This document shows positions 7,673 to 15,707 of a DNA stretch of 28,642 nt, one piece after another. The translations under genes and the position numbers were made by a program. Source of the DNA: an uncultured Planctomycetia bacterium (lineage in GTDB: Bacteria; Planctomycetota; UBA1135; GCA-002686595); the NCBI GenBank assembly GCA_937952135.1, contig CALFYL010000105.1, positions 1 through 28,642 of the forward strand. Reading direction: 5' to 3'. Every line of letters starts with the position of its first letter. Position 1 is the first letter of the stretch. The notes beneath the pieces were generated by a model, which worked only from the letters and a program-made list of their open reading frames with translations, had not been told where the DNA came from and made no database searches.

Positions 7673-8505
7673 GGCTGGAGCGGGGTGTGGGGTTCGCCGC
7701 CGCGGCGCTGATGGCTCTGGGCTGCGCGTCGAGCGGCGCCGGCGAGCGCGCCGGGGCGCTGGTGATCGTCGGCGGCGGCGGGACGACTCCGCCGATCCTG
7801 GCGCGCGCGCTCGAACTCGCCGCCGGACCGCGGACGAAGGTCGTCGTGCTTCCGCAGGCGTCGTCGGTCGAGCGGCGCGGCGAGGAGTCGGCGCAGATGT
7901 GGCGCGACGCGGGCGCGGCCGAGGCGCGCGTGGTCGAATTCGAGGACGTGGACGCGGCGCGGGAGGCGATCCGCGGCGCGGACCTCGTGTGGATCGGAGG
8001 CGGCGACCAGAACCGCTTCATGAAGGAGGCGCAGGAGGCGGGGGTCGCGGAGTTGCTGGTCGAACGCCACCGGGCCGGCGCCGTGTTCGGCGGGACGAGC
8101 GCGGGCGCGGCGGTGATGACGCAGCGCATGATCACCGGCGATCCGGAGAACGCCGTCGAGCGCCTCGCGCCGGGAAGCGTCGGCCTCGACCGCGGGCTCG
8201 GACTGCTGCCGGGCGCGCTCGTCGACCAGCACTTCGTCGTGCGGCGGCGCAACAACCGCCTGCTCAGCGCGGTGCTCGAGCGCCCGGCGGAGATCGGCTT
8301 CGGCATCGACGAACGCACGGCGCTGATCGTGCTGCCCGAGCGTTTCGAGGTGCTGGGCGAGGGCCCGGTCGTGGTCTTCGACGCGCGCGAGGCGCAGGTC
8401 GCCGCGCAGGATTCCGGTCCGGTCTGGTCGACGCGCGGTGTGAAGTTGAGCGTGCTGCGCGAAGGGGACTGGCTGCCGAGGGGCGACATCCTGCCGCGGC
8501 GCTGA
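7669..8505 (+). CDS. Cyanophycinase-like peptidase S51 lipoprotein
   Basis: The 278-residue product is an S51-family peptidase. The nucleophile motif is GGTSAGAAVM (Ser144), the sheet before it is LVWIGGGDQNRF, and LVDQHFVVRRRNNRLL (about 184-199) matches the DQHF-x-R-x-R-x-x-R-L segment of cyanophycinases. Cyanophycinase cleaves beta-Asp-Arg dipeptides from cyanophycin; relatives cleave other dipeptides. The N-terminus is a lipoprotein signal (AAALMALGC, Cys19), so the enzyme should be attached outside the inner membrane, which suggests external peptide scavenging. The start is the ATG at 7669, which overlaps the previous stop and has GAGGAG six bases before it; upstream start 7615 was rejected. 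Substrate specificity is not deducible. Confidence 0.82.
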   Translation: MRLERGVGFAAAALMALGCASSGAGERAGALVIVGGGGTTPPILARALELAAGPRTKVVVLPQASSVERRGEESAQMWRDAGAAEARVVEFEDVDAAREAIRGADLVWIGGGDQNRFMKEAQEAGVAELLVERHRAGAVFGGTSAGAAVMTQRMITGDPENAVERLAPGSVGLDRGLGLLPGALVDQHFVVRRRNNRLLSAVLERPAEIGFGIDERTALIVLPERFEVLGEGPVVVFDAREAQVAAQDSGPVWSTRGVKLSVLREGDWLPRGDILPRR

Positions 8506-8526
8506 GCGCGCGCGATCCGCGCCCGC

Positions 8527-9732
8527 GTGTCCCCGACTTCCCACGTGACGGCCTCGGCAGCTCAACCCGCGACGAAACCGCGCATCGGCGCCGCCTACTT
8601 CGCGTCGGCCTTCGCGCTCGGGGCGCTGCTCGCACTACAGGCGTTCGACGCGCCGCGGTGGCGCTTCGGGCTCGCGGCGGGCTTTGCGCTCGCCGCCCTC
8701 GCCGGCGGCGCCTGGATGCTCGCGCTCGCGCGCCGCGGCCGCTCGTGCGGTCCGCTGCTCGCGCTCGCGACCCTGCAGAGCCTGCTCGTGATCCCGGAAC
8801 TCGGTCTGCGCAGCGCGGGCTACGAGCACGTCTCGGGCATCCAGTTCGGCTACCCGCACCCCGAGGACTTCTGGCAGCTCGAACTCGACGACGAGCTCTT
8901 CTGGAAGCTGCCCTATCCCAACCCGCTCGGGAACAGCCTGGGCTTCTTCGGTCCCGAGCCCGCGATCCCCAAGCCGGCGGGCGTGCGGCGCCTCGTGATG
9001 CTCGGCGATTCGTGCTCGCAGCAGGACCATCCGTTCGCGTGGCCCGAGATCGCCGCACGCGACCTCGCGCGCGACAGCTCGCAGCCGTTCGAGTGCGTGA
9101 ACCTCGCGCTGTCGGGCTACTCGTCGCACCAGGGCCTGCGCGCCGCGCAGCGCTGGCTCGCGAAGCTCGAGCCGGATCTGGTGGCGATCTACTACGGCTG
9201 GAACGACCACTGGCTCGCGCGCGGCGCGGTCGATTCCGAGAAGGCGCCGGCGATCGCCTTCGAGAAGCTGTACCGCTCGAGCGCGCTGCTGCAGGCGACC
9301 CGGCAGGTGCTCGTGCGGAGCGGACTTCTCGAAGCGCACGCGCCGACGCGCGATCGGAACCGCGTTTCGCTCGACGAGTACACCGAGAACATCGGCGCGA
9401 TCGTGACGCTGGCGCGCGACGCGGGGGCGCGCGTGGTGCTCCTCACGGCGCCGTCGACGCACGATCTCGCGATTCCGCGCTACCTGCTCGAACACGGGTT
9501 CCAGCGCGACTCCGAGGCCGTGGTGGAGGAGCACCGGCGCTACAACGAAGCGCTGCGCGAGTTCGCGCGACGCCACGACGTGCCCTTGCTCGACCTCGAA
9601 GCGCAGTTCGCCGCGCGCGCCGATCGAACGGCGCTGTTCCTCGAGGACGGCATCCACTTCCGAGAGGCGGGCCGCATCGAGGTCGCCCGCGCCTTCCGCG
9701 AGTTCGTGCGCGAACGCGGGTGGTTCCCGTAG
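8527..9732 (+). CDS. Membrane-anchored SGNH/GDSL hydrolase
   Basis: The 401-residue protein starts with two or three hydrophobic segments (about 20-40, 47-67, 75-92), then a soluble SGNH domain. The family blocks are present: block I VMLGDSCSQQ (Ser162), block II glycine in NLALSGYSS, block III YYGWNDHW (Gly-x-Asn, N226) and block V LEDGIHF with the D-x-x-H pair near the C-terminus. SGNH enzymes hydrolyse or transfer acyl groups on lipids and polysaccharides. A GTG start at 8527 lies 21 bases after the previous stop, with no obvious ribosome binding site. Position between an S51 lipoprotein and a membrane glycosyltransferase suggests modification of a surface glycan or glycolipid; that is inference. 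Confidence 0.82.
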   Translation: MSPTSHVTASAAQPATKPRIGAAYFASAFALGALLALQAFDAPRWRFGLAAGFALAALAGGAWMLALARRGRSCGPLLALATLQSLLVIPELGLRSAGYEHVSGIQFGYPHPEDFWQLELDDELFWKLPYPNPLGNSLGFFGPEPAIPKPAGVRRLVMLGDSCSQQDHPFAWPEIAARDLARDSSQPFECVNLALSGYSSHQGLRAAQRWLAKLEPDLVAIYYGWNDHWLARGAVDSEKAPAIAFEKLYRSSALLQATRQVLVRSGLLEAHAPTRDRNRVSLDEYTENIGAIVTLARDAGARVVLLTAPSTHDLAIPRYLLEHGFQRDSEAVVEEHRRYNEALREFARRHDVPLLDLEAQFAARADRTALFLEDGIHFREAGRIEVARAFREFVRERGWFP

Positions 9733-9745
9733 CTTGTCGCCCGGC

Positions 9746-11230
9746 ATGTCGCCCCTCGTCCGCCGCTTCGCGCCCCTCGCCGCCGCGCTCGTCGCCGCTG
9801 CGCACGCCGCGAGTTTCCTCGGCCACGGTCCGTGCGACGACGACTTCATCACCTACCGCTACGCGCGCAACTTCGTCGAAGGCCACGGCCTCGTCTTCAA
9901 CCTCGGCGAGCGCGTCGAGGGCTTCTCGGCGCCCGGCTGGATGTTCCTCGTGGCCGCGGCGCTGCGCCTCGGCTTCGACCCGGAGGTCTTCAGCATCGCC
10001 ATCTCGATCGTGTCGAGCGGCGTCGCGGCGTGGGCCGTGGGGGAGCTGTGGAAGCGTCGCCATCCCGAGTCGTGGCACGCCGGACCCGCGTGGCTCGTCG
10101 CGGCGCTTCCCGCGCTCGGCTGGCACGCGATCATCGGCCTCGGCACCGCGCTGCTGGCGGCGCTCGTCGCGGTTTGGGCGATGCTGTGGGACCGCGCGGT
10201 CGCGCGCGAGCGCCCGGCCCTCGCCGCGGCCGTCGTCCTCGGCCTCGCGACCTTCGTGCGCAACGAGTCGGTGCTGTTCGCGCTGCCGTTCCTGTTCCAC
10301 GAGCACCGCCGCGGCAAGCTCGCGCCCGCCACGCTCGCGCTCGCGCCCTTGATCGCGTGGCAAGTCTTCCGCGTCGCGTACTTCGGCCGCTTCGTGCCCG
10401 TGACCTACTCGGTGAAGAAGCTCGCGCTCGGAGACGACGTGCGGCTCGGGCTCGAATACCTGGCCGAGTCGAACAGCGAGTGCGGGATCGGCGTGATGGT
10501 CGTGCTCGCAGCCGTGGCCGCCGCGGGCGAACGCGGGGCGAGCCTTGTGCGCATGGCGGCGCTGGGTTTCCTCGCGCACGTCGCCTACGTCGTGTACGTC
10601 GGCGGCGACTTCCTGCCCTTCGCGCGCTTCTTCGTCCCCGCGCTGCCGATCGGAGCGTGGCTCGCCTTCGAAGGCGGGCTCGCGCTCGCCGGGCGGCGCC
10701 GGGGCCTGGCGGCGCTCGCGTTCGCGGCGGCGGTCGGGTTGCTGCAGTTGCAGCACCTTCGGCGCGCGGAGTTCGCCGCCGACCACGCCGATTCGGAGCC
10801 GCGCTGGAAGCTCATGGCGCGCGCCGTCGTGGACGCCGTGCCGAGCTCGACGAAGGTCGCGCTCGCGCCGATCGGCGCCTTCGGCTGGGTGTCGCGGCTC
10901 TACATCGTCGACATGCTCGGGCTCACGAACACCGCGATCCTCGAAGCGCCGCCCGATCCGGGCATCACGATCAAAGGCCACCAGCGCTACGACGCCGAGT
11001 GGGTGCTCGCGCAGAATCCCGAGATGATCATCGTCGGCAACGGCTGGCTCAGCTTCGATGCGAGCGGGCGCACGGAACTCAAGGCGAGCCACTGGGAGCG
11101 CACGCTCGTCGAGAGCCCGCGCTTCGTCGAGCGCTACGCGCCGATGCGCCTCGAAGTGCCCCAGAGCTATCCGCTGCTCTTCTTCTGGCGCAGCGACGCG
11201 CCGCCGCCGACCGGCGCGACGCGCATGTAG
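9746..11230 (+). CDS. Multispanning GT-C type glycosyltransferase-like protein
   Basis: The 494-residue protein has many hydrophobic segments and the early loop DDDFITYRYARNFVEGHG plus NLGERVEGFSAPGW. This signature is seen in AftB-like/GT39-related polyprenyl-phosphate sugar transferases, where the Asp pair in the first external loop is catalytic. A soluble C-terminal part (about 370-494, including VDMLGLTN and LFFWRSD) is typical of this bacterial subfamily. It probably moves a sugar from a lipid-linked donor to an envelope acceptor. I use the ATG at 9746; a TTG at 9734 is the alternative. It closes the operon that starts with the acyltransferase and is convergent with the ASPIC/UnbV gene, 33 bases away. 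Confidence 0.75.
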   Translation: MSPLVRRFAPLAAALVAAAHAASFLGHGPCDDDFITYRYARNFVEGHGLVFNLGERVEGFSAPGWMFLVAAALRLGFDPEVFSIAISIVSSGVAAWAVGELWKRRHPESWHAGPAWLVAALPALGWHAIIGLGTALLAALVAVWAMLWDRAVARERPALAAAVVLGLATFVRNESVLFALPFLFHEHRRGKLAPATLALAPLIAWQVFRVAYFGRFVPVTYSVKKLALGDDVRLGLEYLAESNSECGIGVMVVLAAVAAAGERGASLVRMAALGFLAHVAYVVYVGGDFLPFARFFVPALPIGAWLAFEGGLALAGRRRGLAALAFAAAVGLLQLQHLRRAEFAADHADSEPRWKLMARAVVDAVPSSTKVALAPIGAFGWVSRLYIVDMLGLTNTAILEAPPDPGITIKGHQRYDAEWVLAQNPEMIIVGNGWLSFDASGRTELKASHWERTLVESPRFVERYAPMRLEVPQSYPLLFFWRSDAPPPTGATRM

Positions 11231-11263
11231 CGTGGGCGCCGTGGGCTCGCCGAGCGCGCTCGC

Positions 11264-13048
11264 TCAGCGCACCTGGAGCCCGTGGCCTTCGACGAACACG
11301 AGGTGTTGCCGCGTCGGCACGTCGCGCGCTTCCTCGACGCTTCCGTCGGGCCAGCGCACGCTCACGCGCTCGACTTGCGTCGCGTCGCCGAGCCCGAAGT
11401 GCACGCGCAGATCCGACTGCGAGAGGTAGCTGCCGCCGCTGCGCACGTCGTTGAGCCGCCGCACTCCGCCCGAGAGCACTTCCACGCGCGCGCCGATCGC
11501 GGTGGAGTCGCGCTTCGTTCCGACGCAGCGCACCGTGAGCCAGGCGCCGCGCTCTCCTCCGGCGTTCTCGAACACTTCGGCCCGTCCGCCGAGCGCCACC
11601 AGCACCACGTCGAGGTCGCCGTCGTCGTCGAAGTCGCCGCACGCGAGCCCGCGGCCGACCCGTGCGCGCTGGAAGGCTGGCGGCTGGGTGGCGAGCACGT
11701 CCTCGAAGCGCGCGTTCCCGAGCCCGCGGAAGAGCAGCGGCGCCTGCGCCCAGGTCGCCGGCGGGTCGGTGAGCGGCGCGTTGTCGTAGACGTGTCCGTT
11801 GTTCACCACCAGGTCCAGCCGGCCGTCGTGGTCGAGGTCGACGAGCCGCACGCCGAAGCCGAGCGACTTGCGCGCCGCGCTCGAGGTGCCGCTGCGTTCG
11901 CTGATCTCGGTGAAGTTGAGCTCGCCCTCGTTGCGGTACAGCGAGTTGGGCTCCTTCTGGAAGTTCGTGACCACCAGGTCGAGCAAGCCGTCGGCGTTCA
12001 AGTCGCCCGCGTCGACGCCCATGCCCGCTTCTTCGCGACCGTCGGCGCCGTAGCCCGAGCCCGAGAGCAGCCCGAGCTCCTCGAACCGCCCGTCGGGCCG
12101 GAGCTTCAGCAAGCGGTTCGGCGTCGAGTCGTTGGCGCAGTAGATCTCGCTCGCACCGTCGTCGTCGAGGTCGCTCACGAGCACGCCGAGGCCCTTGCCG
12201 ACGTGTTCGACGAGACCCGTTCGCGCCGAGACGTTCTCGAACGTGCCGTCGCCGCGCCCGCGAAACAGCGAGCACGGCAGCGGGTCGAACAGGTCCGGCG
12301 GCGAGTACGAATCGACGCCGGCCTGCACGTACGGACGATGCTCTTCCACGCGGTAGTCCACGTAGTTCTGCACGAACAGGTCGAGCACGCCGTCGCGGTC
12401 GTAGTCGAGGAACGCCGCGCCCGTCGACCAGCGGCGATCGTCGCAGCCGGCCTGCTGCGTGACGTCGCGGAACGTTCCGTCGCCTTGATTTTGCAGCAGC
12501 GAGTTCGAGCCGTAGGCCGTGACGTAGAGGTCGATGTCTCCGTCGCTGTCGTAGTCGCCGACCACCGCGCCCATCATGTAGCCGCGCCCGGCGGCGCCGG
12601 AATTCGCCGTGACGTCCGCGAACTTCCACTCGCCGAGGTTGCGGTACAGCCGGTTGCCGCCGGGCGCCTGCTCGTCGGTGCGCGCGGGCACCTCGCCGCT
12701 GTCGACGAAGTACAGGTCCTGCCTCCCGTCGGCGTCGAAGTCGAACACGGCGACGCCGCCGCCGAGTTGCTCGATCATCACGCGTTTGCCGCGCGCGCCG
12801 CTGCGGTGCGCGAACTCGACGCCGGCGGTCGCGCCGCGCTCGTTCAACGAGACGAAGCTCGGCTTCGAGGCCCCGCTCGCCGGCGCCCCGCTCGCCGAGG
12901 CGGCCGCGCCGGAAGCGCTCGTCGCAGGGCTCCTCGAGCTCGCAGCGTCGGGCGGAGCGGACGAACCGTCGCCGCAGCTCGGAAGCGTTCCGCAGCAGAG
13001 CGCGAGCGCGGCGACGCGCGCGCCGAGCACGGTCGGTGTTCCGCTCAC
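11264..13048 (-). CDS. FG-GAP/VCBS-repeat lipoprotein with ASPIC/UnbV domain
   Basis: The 594-residue protein has a lipoprotein signal (CCGTLPSC) and a Ser/Ala-rich linker. A beta-propeller region follows, with seven calcium-loop-like repeats: DFDADGRQD, DYDSDGDID, DYDRDGVLD, DLDDDGASE, DLNADGLLD, DLDHDGRLD and DFDDDGDLD. The C-terminal ASPIC/UnbV module covers about 510-580 (GARVEVLSGG, SVRWPDGS). Such proteins are CRTAC1-like, surface-located and common in Planctomycetota and Bacteroidota; the biochemical role is unknown. The GTG at 13048-13046 overlaps the stop of the TPR gene by four bases (GTGA), which fixes the start although the frame continues to 14011. The pairing with a TPR protein recurs in this family. 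Confidence 0.88.
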   Translation of the reverse strand: MSGTPTVLGARVAALALCCGTLPSCGDGSSAPPDAASSRSPATSASGAAASASGAPASGASKPSFVSLNERGATAGVEFAHRSGARGKRVMIEQLGGGVAVFDFDADGRQDLYFVDSGEVPARTDEQAPGGNRLYRNLGEWKFADVTANSGAAGRGYMMGAVVGDYDSDGDIDLYVTAYGSNSLLQNQGDGTFRDVTQQAGCDDRRWSTGAAFLDYDRDGVLDLFVQNYVDYRVEEHRPYVQAGVDSYSPPDLFDPLPCSLFRGRGDGTFENVSARTGLVEHVGKGLGVLVSDLDDDGASEIYCANDSTPNRLLKLRPDGRFEELGLLSGSGYGADGREEAGMGVDAGDLNADGLLDLVVTNFQKEPNSLYRNEGELNFTEISERSGTSSAARKSLGFGVRLVDLDHDGRLDLVVNNGHVYDNAPLTDPPATWAQAPLLFRGLGNARFEDVLATQPPAFQRARVGRGLACGDFDDDGDLDVVLVALGGRAEVFENAGGERGAWLTVRCVGTKRDSTAIGARVEVLSGGVRRLNDVRSGGSYLSQSDLRVHFGLGDATQVERVSVRWPDGSVEEARDVPTRQHLVFVEGHGLQVR

Positions 13049-14046
13049 CGGCCGGCTCCCGGGACGTTTTGCTGGGCGCCCAGTTCCGCCGCGCGCTTCG
13101 CCGCCGCATCCGCCTCGGCGATGCGGCCCATGCGTCGGTAGACGTCGGAGACCGTCTGGTGCACGAGCGCGAACTGCGGTCCCTCGTCGAGCGCTTCGAG
13201 CGCCGCGCTGAGCGCCGCTTCGAGGTTGCCGTCCTCGATCTCGCGGTAGGTCGCGCGCAGCAGCGCCGTGATGCGCATCTGCTGCCGGTCGTGTCCGACC
13301 TCGAGCTCGGTGAGCTCCTTGAAGCGCTTGAGGTGGCGCTGCGCGCCCGCGGTGTCGCCGAGGCGCTGCAGCACGAGGCCGAGCGTGTTGTGCGCCGATC
13401 CGTAGTTCGGATCGAGCGCGACAGCCCGCTCGAGCGCGGTCTTGGCTTCCTCGAGCCGTCGCTCGGAGAGCAAGAACACGCCGAAGTGGAACAGCGCGAC
13501 CGGATCCGGCGCGGGGCCGTCCACCGCCGCGCGGAACTCCTTCTCGGCGGTCGCCGCGTCGTCGGAGCGTTGGGCGATGCGCGCGAGGAACAGGTGCGCG
13601 CGCGAATTCGCCGCGTCGAGCTCGAGCGCGCGCTGGAACGTCTTGCGCGCGTCGTCGATCCGCTCGCACAGGAACTGCGCAGCGCCGAGGTTCGTGCGCA
13701 CCGCCGCATCGGCGGGGCCGTGCTGGTCGCACTTGGCGAAGGAATCCGCGGCCAGGTGGTAGCGCTTCTGGCTGAACTGCGCGATGCCGAGCAGGTTCCA
13801 CGCCACAGGGTCCTTCGGGGCGCGGCGCAGATGCTCGGTCGCGCGCGCCTCGGCCTCCTGGAAGCGGCGTTGGCCCACCAACGCGGACACGGCTTCGTGC
13901 ACCTGCGCGGGCGTGAGCGCCGGTTGACCTGCGGGCGCTTGAGCGGTCGCGCGAAGCGCGGCCTGCGCGCGCGGCGTCGGGGCCGCCCACCAGCTCGAGA
14001 GCGGGGCGCACAGCAGCGCGCTTGCCAAAGTGATCGAGAAGGTCAT
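13045..14046 (-). CDS. Secreted TPR-repeat protein
   Basis: The 333-residue product has a signal-peptide-like start (MTFSITLASALLCAPLSSWW) and an Ala/Pro-rich linker, then at least six TPR-like helical pairs from about residue 50 onward (for example AWNLLGIAQFSQKRYHLAAD, ALFHFGVFLLSERRLEEAKT, AHNTLGLVLQRLGDTAGAQR). TPR arrays bind proteins, so it is probably a periplasmic partner of the ASPIC/UnbV lipoprotein encoded immediately downstream with a 4-base overlap. The start at 14046 was chosen because it opens with the signal peptide; the frame's extension to 14457 runs antisense to the CBS gene. It is divergent from that gene across 181 bases. Confidence 0.85.
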   Translation of the reverse strand: MTFSITLASALLCAPLSSWWAAPTPRAQAALRATAQAPAGQPALTPAQVHEAVSALVGQRRFQEAEARATEHLRRAPKDPVAWNLLGIAQFSQKRYHLAADSFAKCDQHGPADAAVRTNLGAAQFLCERIDDARKTFQRALELDAANSRAHLFLARIAQRSDDAATAEKEFRAAVDGPAPDPVALFHFGVFLLSERRLEEAKTALERAVALDPNYGSAHNTLGLVLQRLGDTAGAQRHLKRFKELTELEVGHDRQQMRITALLRATYREIEDGNLEAALSAALEALDEGPQFALVHQTVSDVYRRMGRIAEADAAAKRAAELGAQQNVPGAGR

Positions 14047-14227
14047 GCAGCGATTGTAGTGCGCGAACGAGCCGCGAGCCTGGTCTAGGTACGCCCAGCG
14101 TCCACCGTTCCTTCGACCTGTTGCGAAAGGCGCGCGCTGCGACGTGTGCCTAAGTTTGAAGGCGTGGAAGGCGAGCCGCTCCCACGCCACCGAGACACTT
14201 CGAGCCTGCGCACCCACGAGGACTGTC

Positions 14228-14737
14228 ATGACGACCCATTCGCTCTCGAAACTGACCGCGCGCGACATCATGAAGACCAAAGTGCTCAAGCTCGATCCGC
14301 AGAGCTCGCTCGACGAGGCGGTGCGCATGCTTTCCGACATGCACATCAGCGGGGCGCCGGTGGTCGACCGCATGGGCCGTCTGGTCGGCGTGCTCTCGGC
14401 GCGCGACATCGCGCAGCCCGAGCACATGCGCGATCCGCTGCGCAGCTCGCGCGGCAACTACAGCTTCCCCGACGCCTCGCCGGACGACGACGGGTCCTAC
14501 GACGAGGACGTCGTGTTCTCGATGGACGACTACAGCCCCGAGGTCGTGCGCGCAGGCTCGGTCGGCGACGTGATGACCGCCGATCCGATCACGGTCGAGC
14601 CGACGGCGACGCTGCCTTCGATCTGCGCGCTGATGGTCCGCGAGGGCATCCACCGCGTGATCGTCGTCGACCACGGAAAACTCGTCGGCATCGTGACCAC
14701 GATGGACATCGCGCGCGCCGTGGCGGAAGCGGGCTGA
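14228..14737 (+). CDS. Two-CBS-domain protein (Hrp1-like layout)
   Basis: The 169-residue protein is a pair of CBS domains and little else. CBS1 runs from ARDIMKTKVLKLDPQSSLDE through VGVLSARDIA (about 12-62). An acidic linker (DASPDDDGSYDEDV) follows, then CBS2 from VGDVMTADPITVEPTATLPS through LVGIVTTMDIARAV (about 108-165). CBS pairs bind adenine nucleotides or related ligands. Stand-alone pairs of this size include mycobacterial hypoxic response protein 1, a member of the DosR regulon. GAGG lies six bases before the ATG at 14228, which fixes the start. It is convergent with a universal stress protein operon, whose other side holds a FixL/FixJ-like pair. That context suggests an energy or oxygen-starvation role, which is inference. 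Confidence 0.87.
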   Translation: MTTHSLSKLTARDIMKTKVLKLDPQSSLDEAVRMLSDMHISGAPVVDRMGRLVGVLSARDIAQPEHMRDPLRSSRGNYSFPDASPDDDGSYDEDVVFSMDDYSPEVVRAGSVGDVMTADPITVEPTATLPSICALMVREGIHRVIVVDHGKLVGIVTTMDIARAVAEAG

Positions 14738-14792
14738 ACGAAGCGGCCCCGACGATGCGGGCCCGACGAAGCGGGCCTGACGATGCGGCCCG
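14738..14792. repeat. Four tandem 14-base units between convergent genes
   Basis: Directly after the CBS stop codon the unit ACGAAGCGGCCCCG is repeated at 14738-14751, 14752-14765, 14766-14779 and 14780-14792. The fifth base alternates A/T/A/T and the last copy is one base short. Units contain GC-rich self-complementary cores (GCGGGCCCG). The array fills most of the gap before the convergent USP gene and could act as a bidirectional transcription barrier; there is no T tract. Confidence 0.8.
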
Positions 14793-14822
14793 AGCGAGGC
14801 CGGCCGAGCGACCCGCCGTGCG

Positions 14823-15692
14823 TCACGCGGGTTTCAGCACGAACAGCGCCGTCTCGAGGCGCCCGATCAGGCGCTCGGCGGTCGATCCGATGACGCCCGG
14901 CTTGTCGCGCTTGTGCGCGAGCGCGCCGAACACGACCAGATCGGGCTCGAGCTCCTCGCACAGTTCCAGGACGCCCTGCGCCGGCGAGTTTTCGCGGATG
15001 TGCAGCTTCGCTTCGTCGCGCAACGACCCGTCGATCGGCGCGCGCATCGCCGCGCGCAGCCGCTCCTCGCGCTCGAGCTTCGAACCGGGCCGCGTGTGCA
15101 GCGCCGGTGGATGAACGTGCACGACGTGCAGCTCGGCCTTCGCGAGCCGTGCGATCGTCGCCGCGCAGCGCACGGCCTCGCCGGACACCGCGGTGAGGTC
15201 CGTCGCCGCCACGACGACGCGCGGCGCGGTGGGGCGGCCGGGGATCACGGTCCACACCGGCGCCGCCGACTCTCGCAGCACGCGCAACGCGATCGGCCCG
15301 ATGCGCGAGGCATCGGATTCGCGGCCGTCGTGCTTTCCGAGCAGCACGAGGTCGCCGCCCTGGCGCTGGACTTCGCGCGCGATCGCTTGGGACGGACGCT
15401 CGGCGCTGTCGACGGTCTCGCAGGGAACGCCGCGCCCGCGGAAGCGAGCCATGAGCTCGCTGATCTGTCCGCGTCCCTCGGGCGTGACCGTCGAGCACAG
15501 CGCGACCAGCTCGTCGGTCAGCGGATCGAAGTACTCGCTTTGGGCCAGCGAGTGGAGCAGCGTCACGTGCGCTCCGGATCCGGCGCCGAGCCACAGGGCC
15601 GTCTCGGCGGCCGCGAGGCTCCCCGCCGTGGGCGCACAATTCGAAGGCTCGAGGTCGAGACCGACCACGATGCGACGAAAGGGTTCTGCCAT
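14823..15692 (-). CDS. Universal stress protein, two USP domains
   Basis: The 289-residue protein has two UspA folds. The first (about 1-150) starts FRRIVVGLDLEPSN and contains GDLVLLGKHDGR and ALRVLRESAAPVWTV. The second (about 155-289) starts PRVVVAATDLTA and ends VVFGALAHKRDKPGVIGSTA, then LETALFVLKP. The second domain retains a GST-type nucleotide-loop remnant; the first is degenerate. Tandem USPs of this size resemble UspE and the mycobacterial DosR-regulon USPs. An AGGAG sits 7-8 bases before the ATG at 15692. The stop of the upstream three-domain USP is only 15 bases away and lies just ahead of this ribosome binding site, so the two are surely co-transcribed. Confidence 0.9.
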   Translation of the reverse strand: MAEPFRRIVVGLDLEPSNCAPTAGSLAAAETALWLGAGSGAHVTLLHSLAQSEYFDPLTDELVALCSTVTPEGRGQISELMARFRGRGVPCETVDSAERPSQAIAREVQRQGGDLVLLGKHDGRESDASRIGPIALRVLRESAAPVWTVIPGRPTAPRVVVAATDLTAVSGEAVRCAATIARLAKAELHVVHVHPPALHTRPGSKLEREERLRAAMRAPIDGSLRDEAKLHIRENSPAQGVLELCEELEPDLVVFGALAHKRDKPGVIGSTAERLIGRLETALFVLKPA

Positions 15693-15707
15693 GGCGGGGG
15701 ACTCCTG

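Noticed and set aside
7669..8505. Cyanophycin storage or turnover locus
   Set aside because: No cyanophycin synthetase is present. The enzyme carries a lipoprotein signal, and the asparaginase gene is 18 kb away, so only a general peptidase call is justified.
8264..9058. Long antisense frames opposite the envelope operon (also 8635-9852 and 9443-11092)
   Set aside because: High GC at third positions creates long antisense frames. Their products are Arg/His/Ala-rich without motifs, while the sense frames carry complete family signatures.
11264..14011. Single 915-residue frame covering both the ASPIC/UnbV and TPR genes
   Set aside because: The part before 13048 is the shadow of the TPR gene in another frame. 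A GTGA overlap marks the true start of the ASPIC/UnbV protein.
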